From Streptomyces sp. HD (GTDB taxonomy: Bacteria; Actinomycetota; Actinomycetes; Streptomycetales; Streptomycetaceae), in NCBI RefSeq assembly GCF_028369295.1, contig NZ_JAQMYP010000061.1:1-61728 (forward strand): a stretch of DNA of 61,728 bases, written 5' to 3'. The translations under genes and the position numbers were made by a program. The notes under the pieces are model-generated. The model saw only the letters and a list, made by a program, of their open reading frames with translations. It searched no databases and was not told the origin of the DNA. Every line of letters starts with the position of its first letter. Position 1 is the first letter of the stretch. Shown here in pieces: positions 32,868 to 40,701 of the stretch.

Positions 32868-35063
32868 TCAGCCGTCCGACGCCGCGCTCCCCGACGCCCC
32901 CACCCCCTTCTCCAAGAACCCCATGTCCTCGTACACCGGCGTCCGGAACCCGAAGGCCCCCGCATTGGCGACGTTCTTCTTCGCCGCCGTCAGCTGAGGC
33001 CGCTGGTAGAGGGGGATCGAGCCGGCCGCCGCCCAGATGCGGGAGTCGGCCTTGCGGATCAGCCCCCGGTTCTCGCCCTCGTCCAGCGTGGCGATCGCCT
33101 GGTCGAAGAGCTGGTCGACCTGGTCGGTGCCGACGCGCGTGTAGTTCTGCTCGACGTTCAGGGAGCCGTCGGCGGCCGGGACCGGCTTGGCGTAGATCGG
33201 GCGGGCGTCGGTGGCGGGGTAGGCGGAGGTGGGCCAGGAGTACAGGGCGAGGTCGTACTGGCCGTTCGCGATGTGGTCCTTGAAGTAGCTCTCGTCCGAG
33301 ACCTTGGTGATCGCGGTACGGATACCGACCCGCTCCAACATCAGCCCGATCCGGTCCGCCACCGTGCGCAGCGTCTGCGAGCCCTCCCCCGACGGCACCA
33401 CGAAGCGCAGCATCAGCGGCTTGCCGCCCTTCGCCAGCGGCCGGGCCTCCTTGCCGGCCGGTGCGGCGGTGCCCCGCGGGGCGTAGGCGCCGGGCGCCCC
33501 GGCCTGCTGCAGCTGCTGGTTGCCGTACTGCTTGCCGTCCTGCGCGAGGTGCTTCCCCTCGCGGCCCTCGCCGCCCTCGCCGCCGTCCGCCTTGTGGTCC
33601 TCCCCGACGATGTACGTCCCGTCGTCACCGCCCGCCGAGTCCGAGCCCGAATCCGACCTCTTCTCGGACTTGCCCTTCTCCGTCTTCTCGGCCTTCTCCC
33701 CCTTCGAGCCCGCCGCCTTCTCCGCCTTCTTCCCCTCCTTGATCGGCCCGCCCTGCACCCACCCGGCGTCCGAGAGAAGTGCCTGGGCCTCCTCCGTGTC
33801 CTGGCCGCCGATCGCGCCGCTGTTGTCGGCGTAGGCGGCCTGGCCGGACAGGGCGAGGTGGCTGCCGACCGGCTCGGCGGGCAGGCCGAGCGGGGTGAGG
33901 ACGAGCTTGGCCAGCTCCTCGCGGTCGAGTGCGCGGGCCACGGCGCGCCGCACCCGCTCGTCGGCGAGCGGACCGTCGGCGCCGTTGAGGGCGAGCTGGG
34001 TGTACGTCGGCTCCAGGGACCGGCGTACCTCGAAGCCCCGGAACGCGGCCGCCTCCCGGCGCTGCTTGGGGGTCAGCTTGCGGCGGTCCGGGCCCATCAA
34101 CGGTGAGGAGGAGATGAGCGGCGTACCGGAGGCGCTGGCGGTCGCGCTGCGGGGAGGTGAGGCGAGCGCGATGCGGCGGGCCGCGGCGGGGTCGATCTCG
34201 GCCAGGTCGAGCTGCCCGGCGGCGAGCTCGGCGGCCCGCTCGTCGCGCGGGACGGCCCGCAGCACGATCTCGTTCAGCTTGGCCCGCTGTCCCCACCAGC
34301 GGGGGTTGCGGGCGAGCCGTACCTCGTCGGACTTGCGGTTGATCTTCTTCAGGGCGAACGGCCCGGCGCTGACCTTCAGCTTGCGCCGCGCCCCGTCGTT
34401 GAACGAGTCCGGCGTGCCCATGACGTCCTTCGGGTACAGCGGCGAGAACAGCGAACGCCAGTCGGCGTACGGCTGCGCGAAGGTCACCCGGACCTCCAGG
34501 TCGCCCTTGCCGCGCTCGATCTTCTCGATGCGGTCGTAGCCGGCGTTGCGGGCGGTCCAGTAGGCGCTGTCCTTGCCGGACAGGGCCCGCCACTGGGCGG
34601 CGAAGTCGGCGGCGCCGATCTCACGGCCGTCGCTCCAGACGGCCTGCTGGTTGAGCTTGTACAGGACGACCTGCTTGGGCTCGGTCTCGACGATCTTCGC
34701 GGACTCCAGATAGTCGGGGTTGCGCTCGGGGCGCCCGCGCTCGTCGATGCGGAACATCGAGGGCAGGGTGGCCTGCGCGATCCGGGTGGTGGTCGCGTCG
34801 GCGTCCGACTGGAAGGTGTTCAGCGTCTCCGGTACGGCGTCCACGGCCCAGCGCAGGGTGCCGCCGTCGGCGACGGAGGCCCGGGCGGCCGGGGCGATGT
34901 CCTGCCCGGCCAGCGGCTTTCCGGCCGGGTCCGGGGAGCTGCACCCGGCGAGCGCGGGCACCGCGAGCGCACCCGCCGCGAGGAAAACGGCCGCGCGCCC
35001 GGCCGCGCCGCGGCCTGGCCTGGGTCCGACGCCGTCGTAGGACATCTCGCCGTCGTAGGACAT
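32868..35063 (-). CDS. Orphan peptide-binding lipoprotein, SBP family 5, with low-complexity insert
   Basis: 731 aa from the ATG at 35063, which has GGAGGT upstream; the next 18 bp duplicate the first 15 bp of the gene. The lipoprotein signal ends in VPALAGC. The binding fold is recognisable: KIVETEPKQVVLYKLNQQAV near residue 90, SAGPFALKKINRKSDEVRLA, a later YDLALYSWPTSAYP, and a C-terminal WAAAGSIPLYQRPQ. Between the halves lies a Lys/Glu/Ser/Gly-rich insert of about 100 residues (KKAEKAAGSKGEKAEK and neighbours), making it longer than usual. No permease or ATPase genes are adjacent, so it must share a transporter or act as a receptor. Confidence 0.85.
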   Translation of the reverse strand: MSYDGEMSYDGVGPRPGRGAAGRAAVFLAAGALAVPALAGCSSPDPAGKPLAGQDIAPAARASVADGGTLRWAVDAVPETLNTFQSDADATTTRIAQATLPSMFRIDERGRPERNPDYLESAKIVETEPKQVVLYKLNQQAVWSDGREIGAADFAAQWRALSGKDSAYWTARNAGYDRIEKIERGKGDLEVRVTFAQPYADWRSLFSPLYPKDVMGTPDSFNDGARRKLKVSAGPFALKKINRKSDEVRLARNPRWWGQRAKLNEIVLRAVPRDERAAELAAGQLDLAEIDPAAARRIALASPPRSATASASGTPLISSSPLMGPDRRKLTPKQRREAAAFRGFEVRRSLEPTYTQLALNGADGPLADERVRRAVARALDREELAKLVLTPLGLPAEPVGSHLALSGQAAYADNSGAIGGQDTEEAQALLSDAGWVQGGPIKEGKKAEKAAGSKGEKAEKTEKGKSEKRSDSGSDSAGGDDGTYIVGEDHKADGGEGGEGREGKHLAQDGKQYGNQQLQQAGAPGAYAPRGTAAPAGKEARPLAKGGKPLMLRFVVPSGEGSQTLRTVADRIGLMLERVGIRTAITKVSDESYFKDHIANGQYDLALYSWPTSAYPATDARPIYAKPVPAADGSLNVEQNYTRVGTDQVDQLFDQAIATLDEGENRGLIRKADSRIWAAAGSIPLYQRPQLTAAKKNVANAGAFGFRTPVYEDMGFLEKGVGASGSAASDG
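35031..35063 (-). repeat. 18-bp duplication at the start of the binding-protein gene
   Basis: GCCGTCGTAGGACAT occurs at 35031-35045 and 35049-35063, so the protein begins MSYDGEMSYDG. Only the outer ATG has a ribosome site. It is an in-frame micro-duplication. Confidence 0.8.
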
Positions 35064-35439
35064 CGGGTACCTCCGGGGAGCTGCTCCCGCCGGTGACAAT
35101 TAGTGCGTTCTGATCACATTTGGCGGTATTTTGGAGTTGATCAGATCTAAGGGCCCCCACTGAAAAGGAAAGGGTTCGCCGGGCGGAGACGACACGGCGG
35201 CGGGGACGCACAAGGCCACCCGTGTGGAGCAACGCATCCACACGGGGACGGCGGCTGCGCGCCCTCGCGCTTCTTCGGCTCCCCCGGCGTACACAGAGCG
35301 CGTGCGGGCGCGCGTCGGAGGCGTGCAATCCGCCAATCGCTGCACATGCCTTCACAGCGACAGGTGTGACGCGCAACACTCGCAGGCGCATGAACGTTGC
35401 CACCAAGGGCCGAAGGGCCCACGGAAGTGAGGTCACGTC
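35064..35439. promoter_or_regulatory. Divergent promoter region with TGATCA inverted repeat
   Basis: 376 bp between the binding-protein gene (-) and the small gene at 35440 (+). CTGATCA at 35110-35116 and TGATCAG at 35138-35144 form an inverted repeat with 21 bp between, in a locally AT-rich patch; it is a plausible operator. No clear -35/-10 pair was identified. Confidence 0.45.
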
Positions 35440-35730
35440 ATGTCCGTGCAAGACGACCTGACAGCTGTCCAGCGCTGCCTCGACGACCTGTCCCGGTCCG
35501 TGGGCCGGCTGGAGCAGCACCTCGGTACCGGCGGGCTGGAGATGCGCCGCCTGCGTACCGACGCCAACCACCTGCGCGAGAGCCTCGCGCTGCTGCGGGA
35601 GGCGGCCGCGAGCCCCGCCACGCAGCGCAAGCCGGAGCTCGTCAGCATTCCCGACACGCCGTACGACGACTCGCTGTGGATCGACACGGATGACGAGGGT
35701 CTCGGCGCCCGGGACCGCCGCGCTCCCTAG
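35440..35730 (+). CDS. Small conserved coiled-coil-like protein, unknown function
   Basis: 96 aa from the ATG at 35440 (GAAGTGAGG upstream). The N-terminal two thirds form a heptad-like helix (LTAVQRCLDDLSRSVGRLEQ, MRRLRTDANHLRESLALLRE) and the end is acidic (YDDSLWIDTDDEGLG). It lies 35 bp before the succinate dehydrogenase genes, probably in the same transcript. No enzymatic motif is seen. Confidence 0.65.
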   Translation: MSVQDDLTAVQRCLDDLSRSVGRLEQHLGTGGLEMRRLRTDANHLRESLALLREAAASPATQRKPELVSIPDTPYDDSLWIDTDDEGLGARDRRAP

Positions 35731-35765
35731 AATCCGTCGCCCCCCGACCCGACCGGAGTCATGCA

Positions 35766-36587
35766 TTGGCCACTGGTACGGAACCCCATCTGAACAGCGG
35801 CGGCGTACGAACCGGTACGCGCGCCGCGATCACCGCCCCGCACCTGCGGACCGACCGCTGGTGGCTGGCCCCGGCCGCCACCGCGGCCGGTCTGCTGGCG
35901 TTCATCGTGTACTCGACCTGGCGGGCCTTCGCCAACGCGGACTACTACGCGGCGCCGTACGTCTCCCCGTTCTACTCGCCCTGTCTGGCGGAGAACTGCC
36001 AGACCATGCGCGGCGGGCCGAACTGGGACCTCTTCGGGAGCTGGTGGGGCATCTCCCCCGCGATCATCATCCTGATCTTCCCGCTCGGCTTCCGCCTGAC
36101 CTGCTACTACTACCGCAAGGCCTACTACCGCGGCTTCTGGATGTCGCCCCCGGCCTGCGCGGTGGCGGAGCCGCACGGCAAGTACACCGGTGAGACCCGC
36201 TTCCCGCTGATCCTGCAGAACATCCACCGGTACTTCTTCTACGCCGCGATCCCGGTCGCCGGGATCCTGACGTACGACACGGTGCTCGCCTTCCGCGACG
36301 AGAACTACGAGTGGGGCCACATGGGCCTCGGCACCCTCGTCTTCCTCGTCAACATCACGCTGATCTGGGCGTACACCCTCTCCTGTCACTCCTGCCGGCA
36401 CATCGTCGGCGGCAAGCTCAAGCACTTCTCCAAACACCCCGTGCGCTACCGCATGTGGCAGTGGATCGGGAAGCTCAACGCCCGCCACATGCTGCTGGCG
36501 TGGGCGTCGCTGGTGAGCGTGGCGCTCGCCGACTTCTACGTCTATCTCGTCGCGTCCGGGGTCTTCGACGATCCGCGCTTCTTCTAA
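35766..36587 (+). CDS. Succinate dehydrogenase membrane-anchor subunit (SdhC-like)
   Basis: 273 aa from a TTG at 35766 with GGAG upstream. The protein has about five membrane segments (WLAPAATAAGLLAFIVYSTW; GLGTLVFLVNITLIWAYTLS; LAWASLVSVALADFYVYLV) and conserved His residues in NIHRYFFY, SCHSCRHIVGG and ARHMLLAW that can bind heme b. It anchors the flavoprotein and iron-sulfur subunits encoded directly downstream and passes electrons to menaquinone. This single-anchor arrangement is that of the actinobacterial SdhC-A-B operons often annotated as fumarate reductase-like. It is 22 bp upstream of sdhA. Confidence 0.8.
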   Translation: MATGTEPHLNSGGVRTGTRAAITAPHLRTDRWWLAPAATAAGLLAFIVYSTWRAFANADYYAAPYVSPFYSPCLAENCQTMRGGPNWDLFGSWWGISPAIIILIFPLGFRLTCYYYRKAYYRGFWMSPPACAVAEPHGKYTGETRFPLILQNIHRYFFYAAIPVAGILTYDTVLAFRDENYEWGHMGLGTLVFLVNITLIWAYTLSCHSCRHIVGGKLKHFSKHPVRYRMWQWIGKLNARHMLLAWASLVSVALADFYVYLVASGVFDDPRFF

Positions 36588-36609
36588 ATTGAGTGGGGAC
36601 TGAACACAG

Positions 36610-38556
36610 ATGTCCGTGGTCGACCGGCAGGAGTGGGACGTCGTCGTGATCGGCGCGGGGGGCGCGGGCCTCCGGGCGGCGATCGAGGCACGGGAGCGAG
36701 GCGCCCGTACGGCCGTGATCTGCAAGTCGCTGTTCGGCAAGGCGCACACCGTGATGGCCGAGGGCGGCATCGCCGCGGCCATGGCCAACGCCAACGAGCA
36801 CGACAACTGGCAGGTCCACTTCCGCGACACGATGCGCGGCGGCAAGTTCCTCAACCAGTGGCGGATGGCCGAGCTGCACGCGCGGGAGGCGCCGGACCGG
36901 GTCTGGGAACTGGAGACCTGGGGCGCGCTCTTCGACCGTACGAAGGACGGCCGTATCTCGCAGCGCAACTTCGGCGGCCACGAGTACCCGCGCCTCGCCC
37001 ACGTCGGCGACCGCACCGGCCTGGAACTGATCCGCACACTGCAGCAGAAGATCGTGTCCTTGCAGCAGGAGGACATGAAGGAGACCGGGGACTACGAGTC
37101 CCGGCTGAAGGTCTATCAGGAGTGCACGGTCACCCGGATCCTGAAGGACGCGTCGGGCCGGGTCTCCGGGGTTTTCGCGTACGAGCGCGAGACGGGCCGC
37201 TTCTTCGTGCTGGAGGCCCCCTCCGTCGTGATCGCGACGGGCGGGATCGGCAAGTCCTTCAAGGTGACGTCGAACTCGTGGGAGTACACGGGCGACGGCC
37301 ACGCGCTGGCGCTGCTGGCGGGCGCGCCCCTGCTCAACATGGAGTTCGTGCAGTTCCATCCGACGGGCATGGTCTGGCCGCCGTCGGTGAAGGGGATCCT
37401 GGTCACCGAGTCGGTGCGTGGCGACGGAGGGGTGCTGCGCAACTCCGAGGGCAAGCGGTTCATGTTCGACTACATCCCCGACGTCTTCAAGGAGAAGTAC
37501 GCCCAGTCGGAGGAGGAGGGCGACCGCTGGTACGAGGATCCGGACAACAACCGGCGGCCTCCCGAGCTGCTCCCCCGTGACGAGGTGGCACGCGCGATCA
37601 ACTCCGAGGTGAAGGCGGGCCGCGGCTCCCCGCACGGCGGGGTCTTCCTGGACGTGTCCACCCGTATGCCGGCGGAGGTCATCCGGCGCCGGCTGCCCTC
37701 CATGTACCACCAGTTCAAGGAGCTGGCGGATGTGGACATCACGGCGGAGGCGATGGAGGTCGGGCCGACCTGCCACTACGTCATGGGCGGCATCGCGGTC
37801 GAGTCGGACACGGCGGCGGCGCGCGGCGTACCCGGCCTGTACGCGGCCGGTGAGGTGGCCGGCGGCATGCACGGCTCGAACCGCCTCGGCGGGAACTCCC
37901 TCTCCGACCTGCTGGTGTTCGGGCGCCGGGCGGGCTGGCACGCCGCCGAACACGCGGCGGCGCGGGCCTTCGAACGCCCCGAGGTCAGCGACCTGGAGGT
38001 CGACGCGGCGGCCGCGGAGGCGCTGCGGCCCTTCTCGGCGGAGGGCCCGGTCGGGGGCGTGGACGACGGGCGTCCGCCGGAGAACCCGTACACCCTCCAC
38101 CAGGAGCTCCAGCAGACCATGAACGACCTCGTCGGCATCATCCGCCGCGAGGGCGAGATGGAGCAGGCGCTGGAGAAGCTGGCCGAGTTGCGGGTACGGG
38201 CACGCAGGGCCGGCGTCGAGGGCCACCGCCAGTTCAACCCCGGCTGGCATCTCGCGCTCGACCTGCGCAACATGCTGCTGGTCAGCGAGTGCGTGGCCCG
38301 GGCGGCGCTGGAGCGCACGGAGTCGCGCGGCGGCCACACCCGCGAGGACCATCCGACGATGGACCGCAAGTGGCGCAACATCAACCTGCTGTGCCACCTC
38401 GCCGACCCGACGGGCGGCCTCGCCGCGACCGACCCCGAACGCGGCCAGATCAATCTCGTCCGGGAGACCACCGACCCCGTCCGCCAGGACCTGCTGGCTC
38501 TCTTCGACAAGGAGGAGCTGGTCAAGTACCTCGCCGAAGAGGAGCTCTACCAGTGA
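36610..38556 (+). CDS. sdhA: Succinate dehydrogenase / fumarate reductase flavoprotein subunit
   Basis: 648 aa. Oxidises succinate to fumarate with covalently bound FAD. FAD-binding motif VVVIGAGGAGLRAAIEARE at the N-terminus. The covalent-FAD His lies in SLFGKAHTVMAEGGIAAAM, the active site is HPTGMVWP and ESVRGDGGVLRN, and the capping/FAD motif is CHYVMGGIAVE with GEVAGGMHGSNRLGGNSL. The C-terminal helical domain is complete. Its stop overlaps the start of the iron-sulfur subunit (GTGA). It works with the membrane anchor upstream in the respiratory chain. Confidence 0.95.
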   Translation: MSVVDRQEWDVVVIGAGGAGLRAAIEARERGARTAVICKSLFGKAHTVMAEGGIAAAMANANEHDNWQVHFRDTMRGGKFLNQWRMAELHAREAPDRVWELETWGALFDRTKDGRISQRNFGGHEYPRLAHVGDRTGLELIRTLQQKIVSLQQEDMKETGDYESRLKVYQECTVTRILKDASGRVSGVFAYERETGRFFVLEAPSVVIATGGIGKSFKVTSNSWEYTGDGHALALLAGAPLLNMEFVQFHPTGMVWPPSVKGILVTESVRGDGGVLRNSEGKRFMFDYIPDVFKEKYAQSEEEGDRWYEDPDNNRRPPELLPRDEVARAINSEVKAGRGSPHGGVFLDVSTRMPAEVIRRRLPSMYHQFKELADVDITAEAMEVGPTCHYVMGGIAVESDTAAARGVPGLYAAGEVAGGMHGSNRLGGNSLSDLLVFGRRAGWHAAEHAAARAFERPEVSDLEVDAAAAEALRPFSAEGPVGGVDDGRPPENPYTLHQELQQTMNDLVGIIRREGEMEQALEKLAELRVRARRAGVEGHRQFNPGWHLALDLRNMLLVSECVARAALERTESRGGHTREDHPTMDRKWRNINLLCHLADPTGGLAATDPERGQINLVRETTDPVRQDLLALFDKEELVKYLAEEELYQ

Positions 38557-39332
38557 GCAGCAGCTACGAGGCCCGCTTCAAGGTGTGGCGGGGCGATGTG
38601 CAGGGCGGTGGCCTGGAGGACTTCAAGGTCGAGGTGAACGACGGCGAGGTGGTCCTGGACATCATCCACCGCCTCCAGTCCACCCAGGCGCCCGACCTGG
38701 CCGTCCGCTGGAACTGCAAGGCGGGCAAGTGCGGTTCGTGTTCCGCGGAGATCAACGGCCGCCCGCGGCTGATGTGCATGACGCGCATGTCGGTGTTCAG
38801 CCGGGAGGAGACGATCACGGTCACGCCGCTGCGGGCGTTCCCGGTGGTGCGCGACCTGGTGACGAACGTCGGCTTCAACTACGAGAAGGCCCGCCAGATC
38901 CCGTCCTTCGTACCGCCCGAGGACCTGGGTCCCGGCGAGTACCGCATGATGCAGGAGGACGTGGACCGCTCGCAGGAGTTCCGCAAGTGCATCGAATGCT
39001 TCCTGTGCCAGGACACCTGCCATGTGGTCCGCGACCACGAGGAGAACAAACCGGCGTTCGCCGGCCCGCGCTTCCTGATGCGGGTCGCGGAACTGGACAT
39101 GCACCCGCTGGACGCGGCCGCGGAGTCGGGCCTGGACCGCAAGAGCACGGCCCAGGACGAGCACGGTCTCGGCTACTGCAACATCACCAAGTGCTGCACG
39201 GAGGTCTGCCCCGAGGGCATCAAGATCACCGACAACGCGCTGATCCCCTTGAAGGAGAGGGCCGTTGACCGCAAGTACGACCCGCTGGTGTGGCTGGGGT
39301 CGAAGATCATGAGGCGGTCCTCAGCAGACTGA
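38553..39332 (+). CDS. sdhB: Succinate dehydrogenase / fumarate reductase iron-sulfur subunit
   Basis: 259 aa from a GTG overlapping the sdhA stop. The N-terminal 2Fe-2S domain has CKAGKCGSCSAEING and LMCMTRM. The C-terminal dicluster domain has CIECFLCQDTCHVV and CNITKCCTEVCPEGI, which bind the 4Fe-4S and 3Fe-4S clusters. It relays electrons from the flavoprotein to the membrane subunit. The 3' end overlaps the converging phosphotransferase pseudogene by 26 bp. Confidence 0.95.
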   Translation: MSSSYEARFKVWRGDVQGGGLEDFKVEVNDGEVVLDIIHRLQSTQAPDLAVRWNCKAGKCGSCSAEINGRPRLMCMTRMSVFSREETITVTPLRAFPVVRDLVTNVGFNYEKARQIPSFVPPEDLGPGEYRMMQEDVDRSQEFRKCIECFLCQDTCHVVRDHEENKPAFAGPRFLMRVAELDMHPLDAAAESGLDRKSTAQDEHGLGYCNITKCCTEVCPEGIKITDNALIPLKERAVDRKYDPLVWLGSKIMRRSSAD

Positions 39333-40298
39333 GAACCTCCTGGAGGTTGTGCTCCGCGATGGCACGCATCGGCTCCGGGTCCGGGTAGTCGCCGTCGAGA
39401 AGGCCAAGCGGACCGGCGACGAGGCCGAGGTGCATGGCCAGGCGGTAGAGACGCAGGCGGTGGTCGTCGAGGCCGGGGACGCGGAGGGCGTCGTAGTGGC
39501 GCCCGAAGCGGAGCCGGAGGAATACGTGCTCGTGCTCCGGGTCGGCGTACAGCAGGCCCTCGATGTCGATCAGCGCCGGGTGCCCGTCGGGGGTCAGCAG
39601 GACGTGGTCCGGGCCGAGTTCGCCGTGTACGAGGGTGTGGCGCGCCCGGGGGCGGACCGCGGCGGCCAACTCCCGCACCCGGCCTGCCAGTTCCTCCCGT
39701 ACGGCACCGATCCGCGGGTCGCGTACGGCCACCGCCTCGATCGAGCGCAGGGCGCGGTGACGCGCCGGGCACACGCCTGGTCGTGGGAGGAACCACCGCT
39801 GTCGACGAGAGCGACCTTGCCGAAGCGGGGCCCGGTGACGGCGTGCAGCGTCGCGAGCAGCTCCGCGAACCGCTCCATCGCCCGGGGCGCCGCCCGCGCA
39901 TCGCGGCTCAGCAGCGCTTCCAGGCTGCCGCCGTTCAGATCCTCCACGATCGCCGCGTCGGCCGGCAGGTGGGTGTGGGTGGCGTCGGCATACAGGAGGC
40001 GGGGCGTGCGAACGCCCGCGGCGGCCAGCCGGTCGTGCGCCGCCGTGAACAGGTCGAGGCCGGTGGCGTGGGAGAAGGGGTCGCGGGGGTCGGAAGGCCC
40101 GGCGTCCCAGTAGTCCTCCGCCGCCGACCAGACGTAGGCGACGGCCGTCGCCCCGTCCTCGAAGGCCAGCCGGTAGACGCCCTTCTTGGTGCCCCCGCGC
40201 AGACGGGACACGGCGGTGAGGATACGGGCGGGGCCGAGGGCGGCGCGGGTGAGGGGGGCGAGGTCGGTGCGGCCGAGGGGCTGACGGGTGACGGTCAC
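39307..40298 (-). pseudogene. Aminoglycoside-phosphotransferase-family protein broken by a frameshift
   Basis: The N-terminal half (GTG near 40298: TDLAPLTRAALGPARILTAV, GGTKKGVYRLAFEDG, NGGSLEALLSRDARA, GKVALVDSGGSSHD) is in one frame. The C-terminal half (TLVHGELGPDHVLLTPDG with the catalytic HGE..PDH motif, then PALIDIEGLLYADPEHEH) is in another. The switch falls near 39755-39780, where family similarity jumps frames without a gap. All expected blocks are present, so either a recent inactivating indel or a sequencing error explains it. If intact it would be a ~330-aa small-molecule kinase of unknown substrate. It converges with sdhB. Degenerate tandem repeats begin right upstream of its start. 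Confidence 0.7.
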
Positions 40299-40309
40299 CC
40301 GCCGGATCG

Positions 40310-40615
40310 TCGCAGGTGGCCCGGGACGACCGCATGTGGATTTGGGGGCGCTTGTATGCGGTTCGCGGGGCACGCCTTGTCTGCGGTTCGCAGGGCGCCC
40401 GCAGGTGAATTGGCGGACGCCCGCAGGTGGCTTGGGGCCCGCCGGCATCTGCCTTTGGGGCCCGCCGCACACGGCTTGCCTCCCGTCCACACGTGCCTCT
40501 GCCGCTCATCCGCATCCGGCCTGCGGCCCACCGCAGGTGACTGTGCGGCCCACCCACACACGGCCCGCAGCCCACCCACACACGGCCCCCGGGCCGTCCG
40601 CAGGTGGCTTGCGGC
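40310..40615. repeat. Degenerate ~21-23-bp tandem repeat, about 14 units
   Basis: On the minus strand the region reads as repeated units close to CACCTGCGGxCGGGCCGCAAG, with variants CGTGTGTGGGTGGGC and CACATGCGGTCGTCC. On the plus strand it appears as recurring CCGCAGGTGGCTTG. The array fills the intergenic DNA between the divergent phosphotransferase and membrane-protein genes. Unit length and sequence drift, so it is old or under weak constraint. No coding function is evident, although all frames stay open because of composition. Confidence 0.7.
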
Positions 40616-40701
40616 GGTCTCGGCTCCCTCCCTCGTCACTCTGCCCCACCCTGGACGCACCCCGCTCGCGCACGGCCATTCCTGCTCATACGCTCCGAAA
40701 T

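Noticed and set aside
40310..40615. CRISPR array
   Set aside because: Units are contiguous, degenerate and 21-23 bp with no unique spacers, and no cas genes are nearby.
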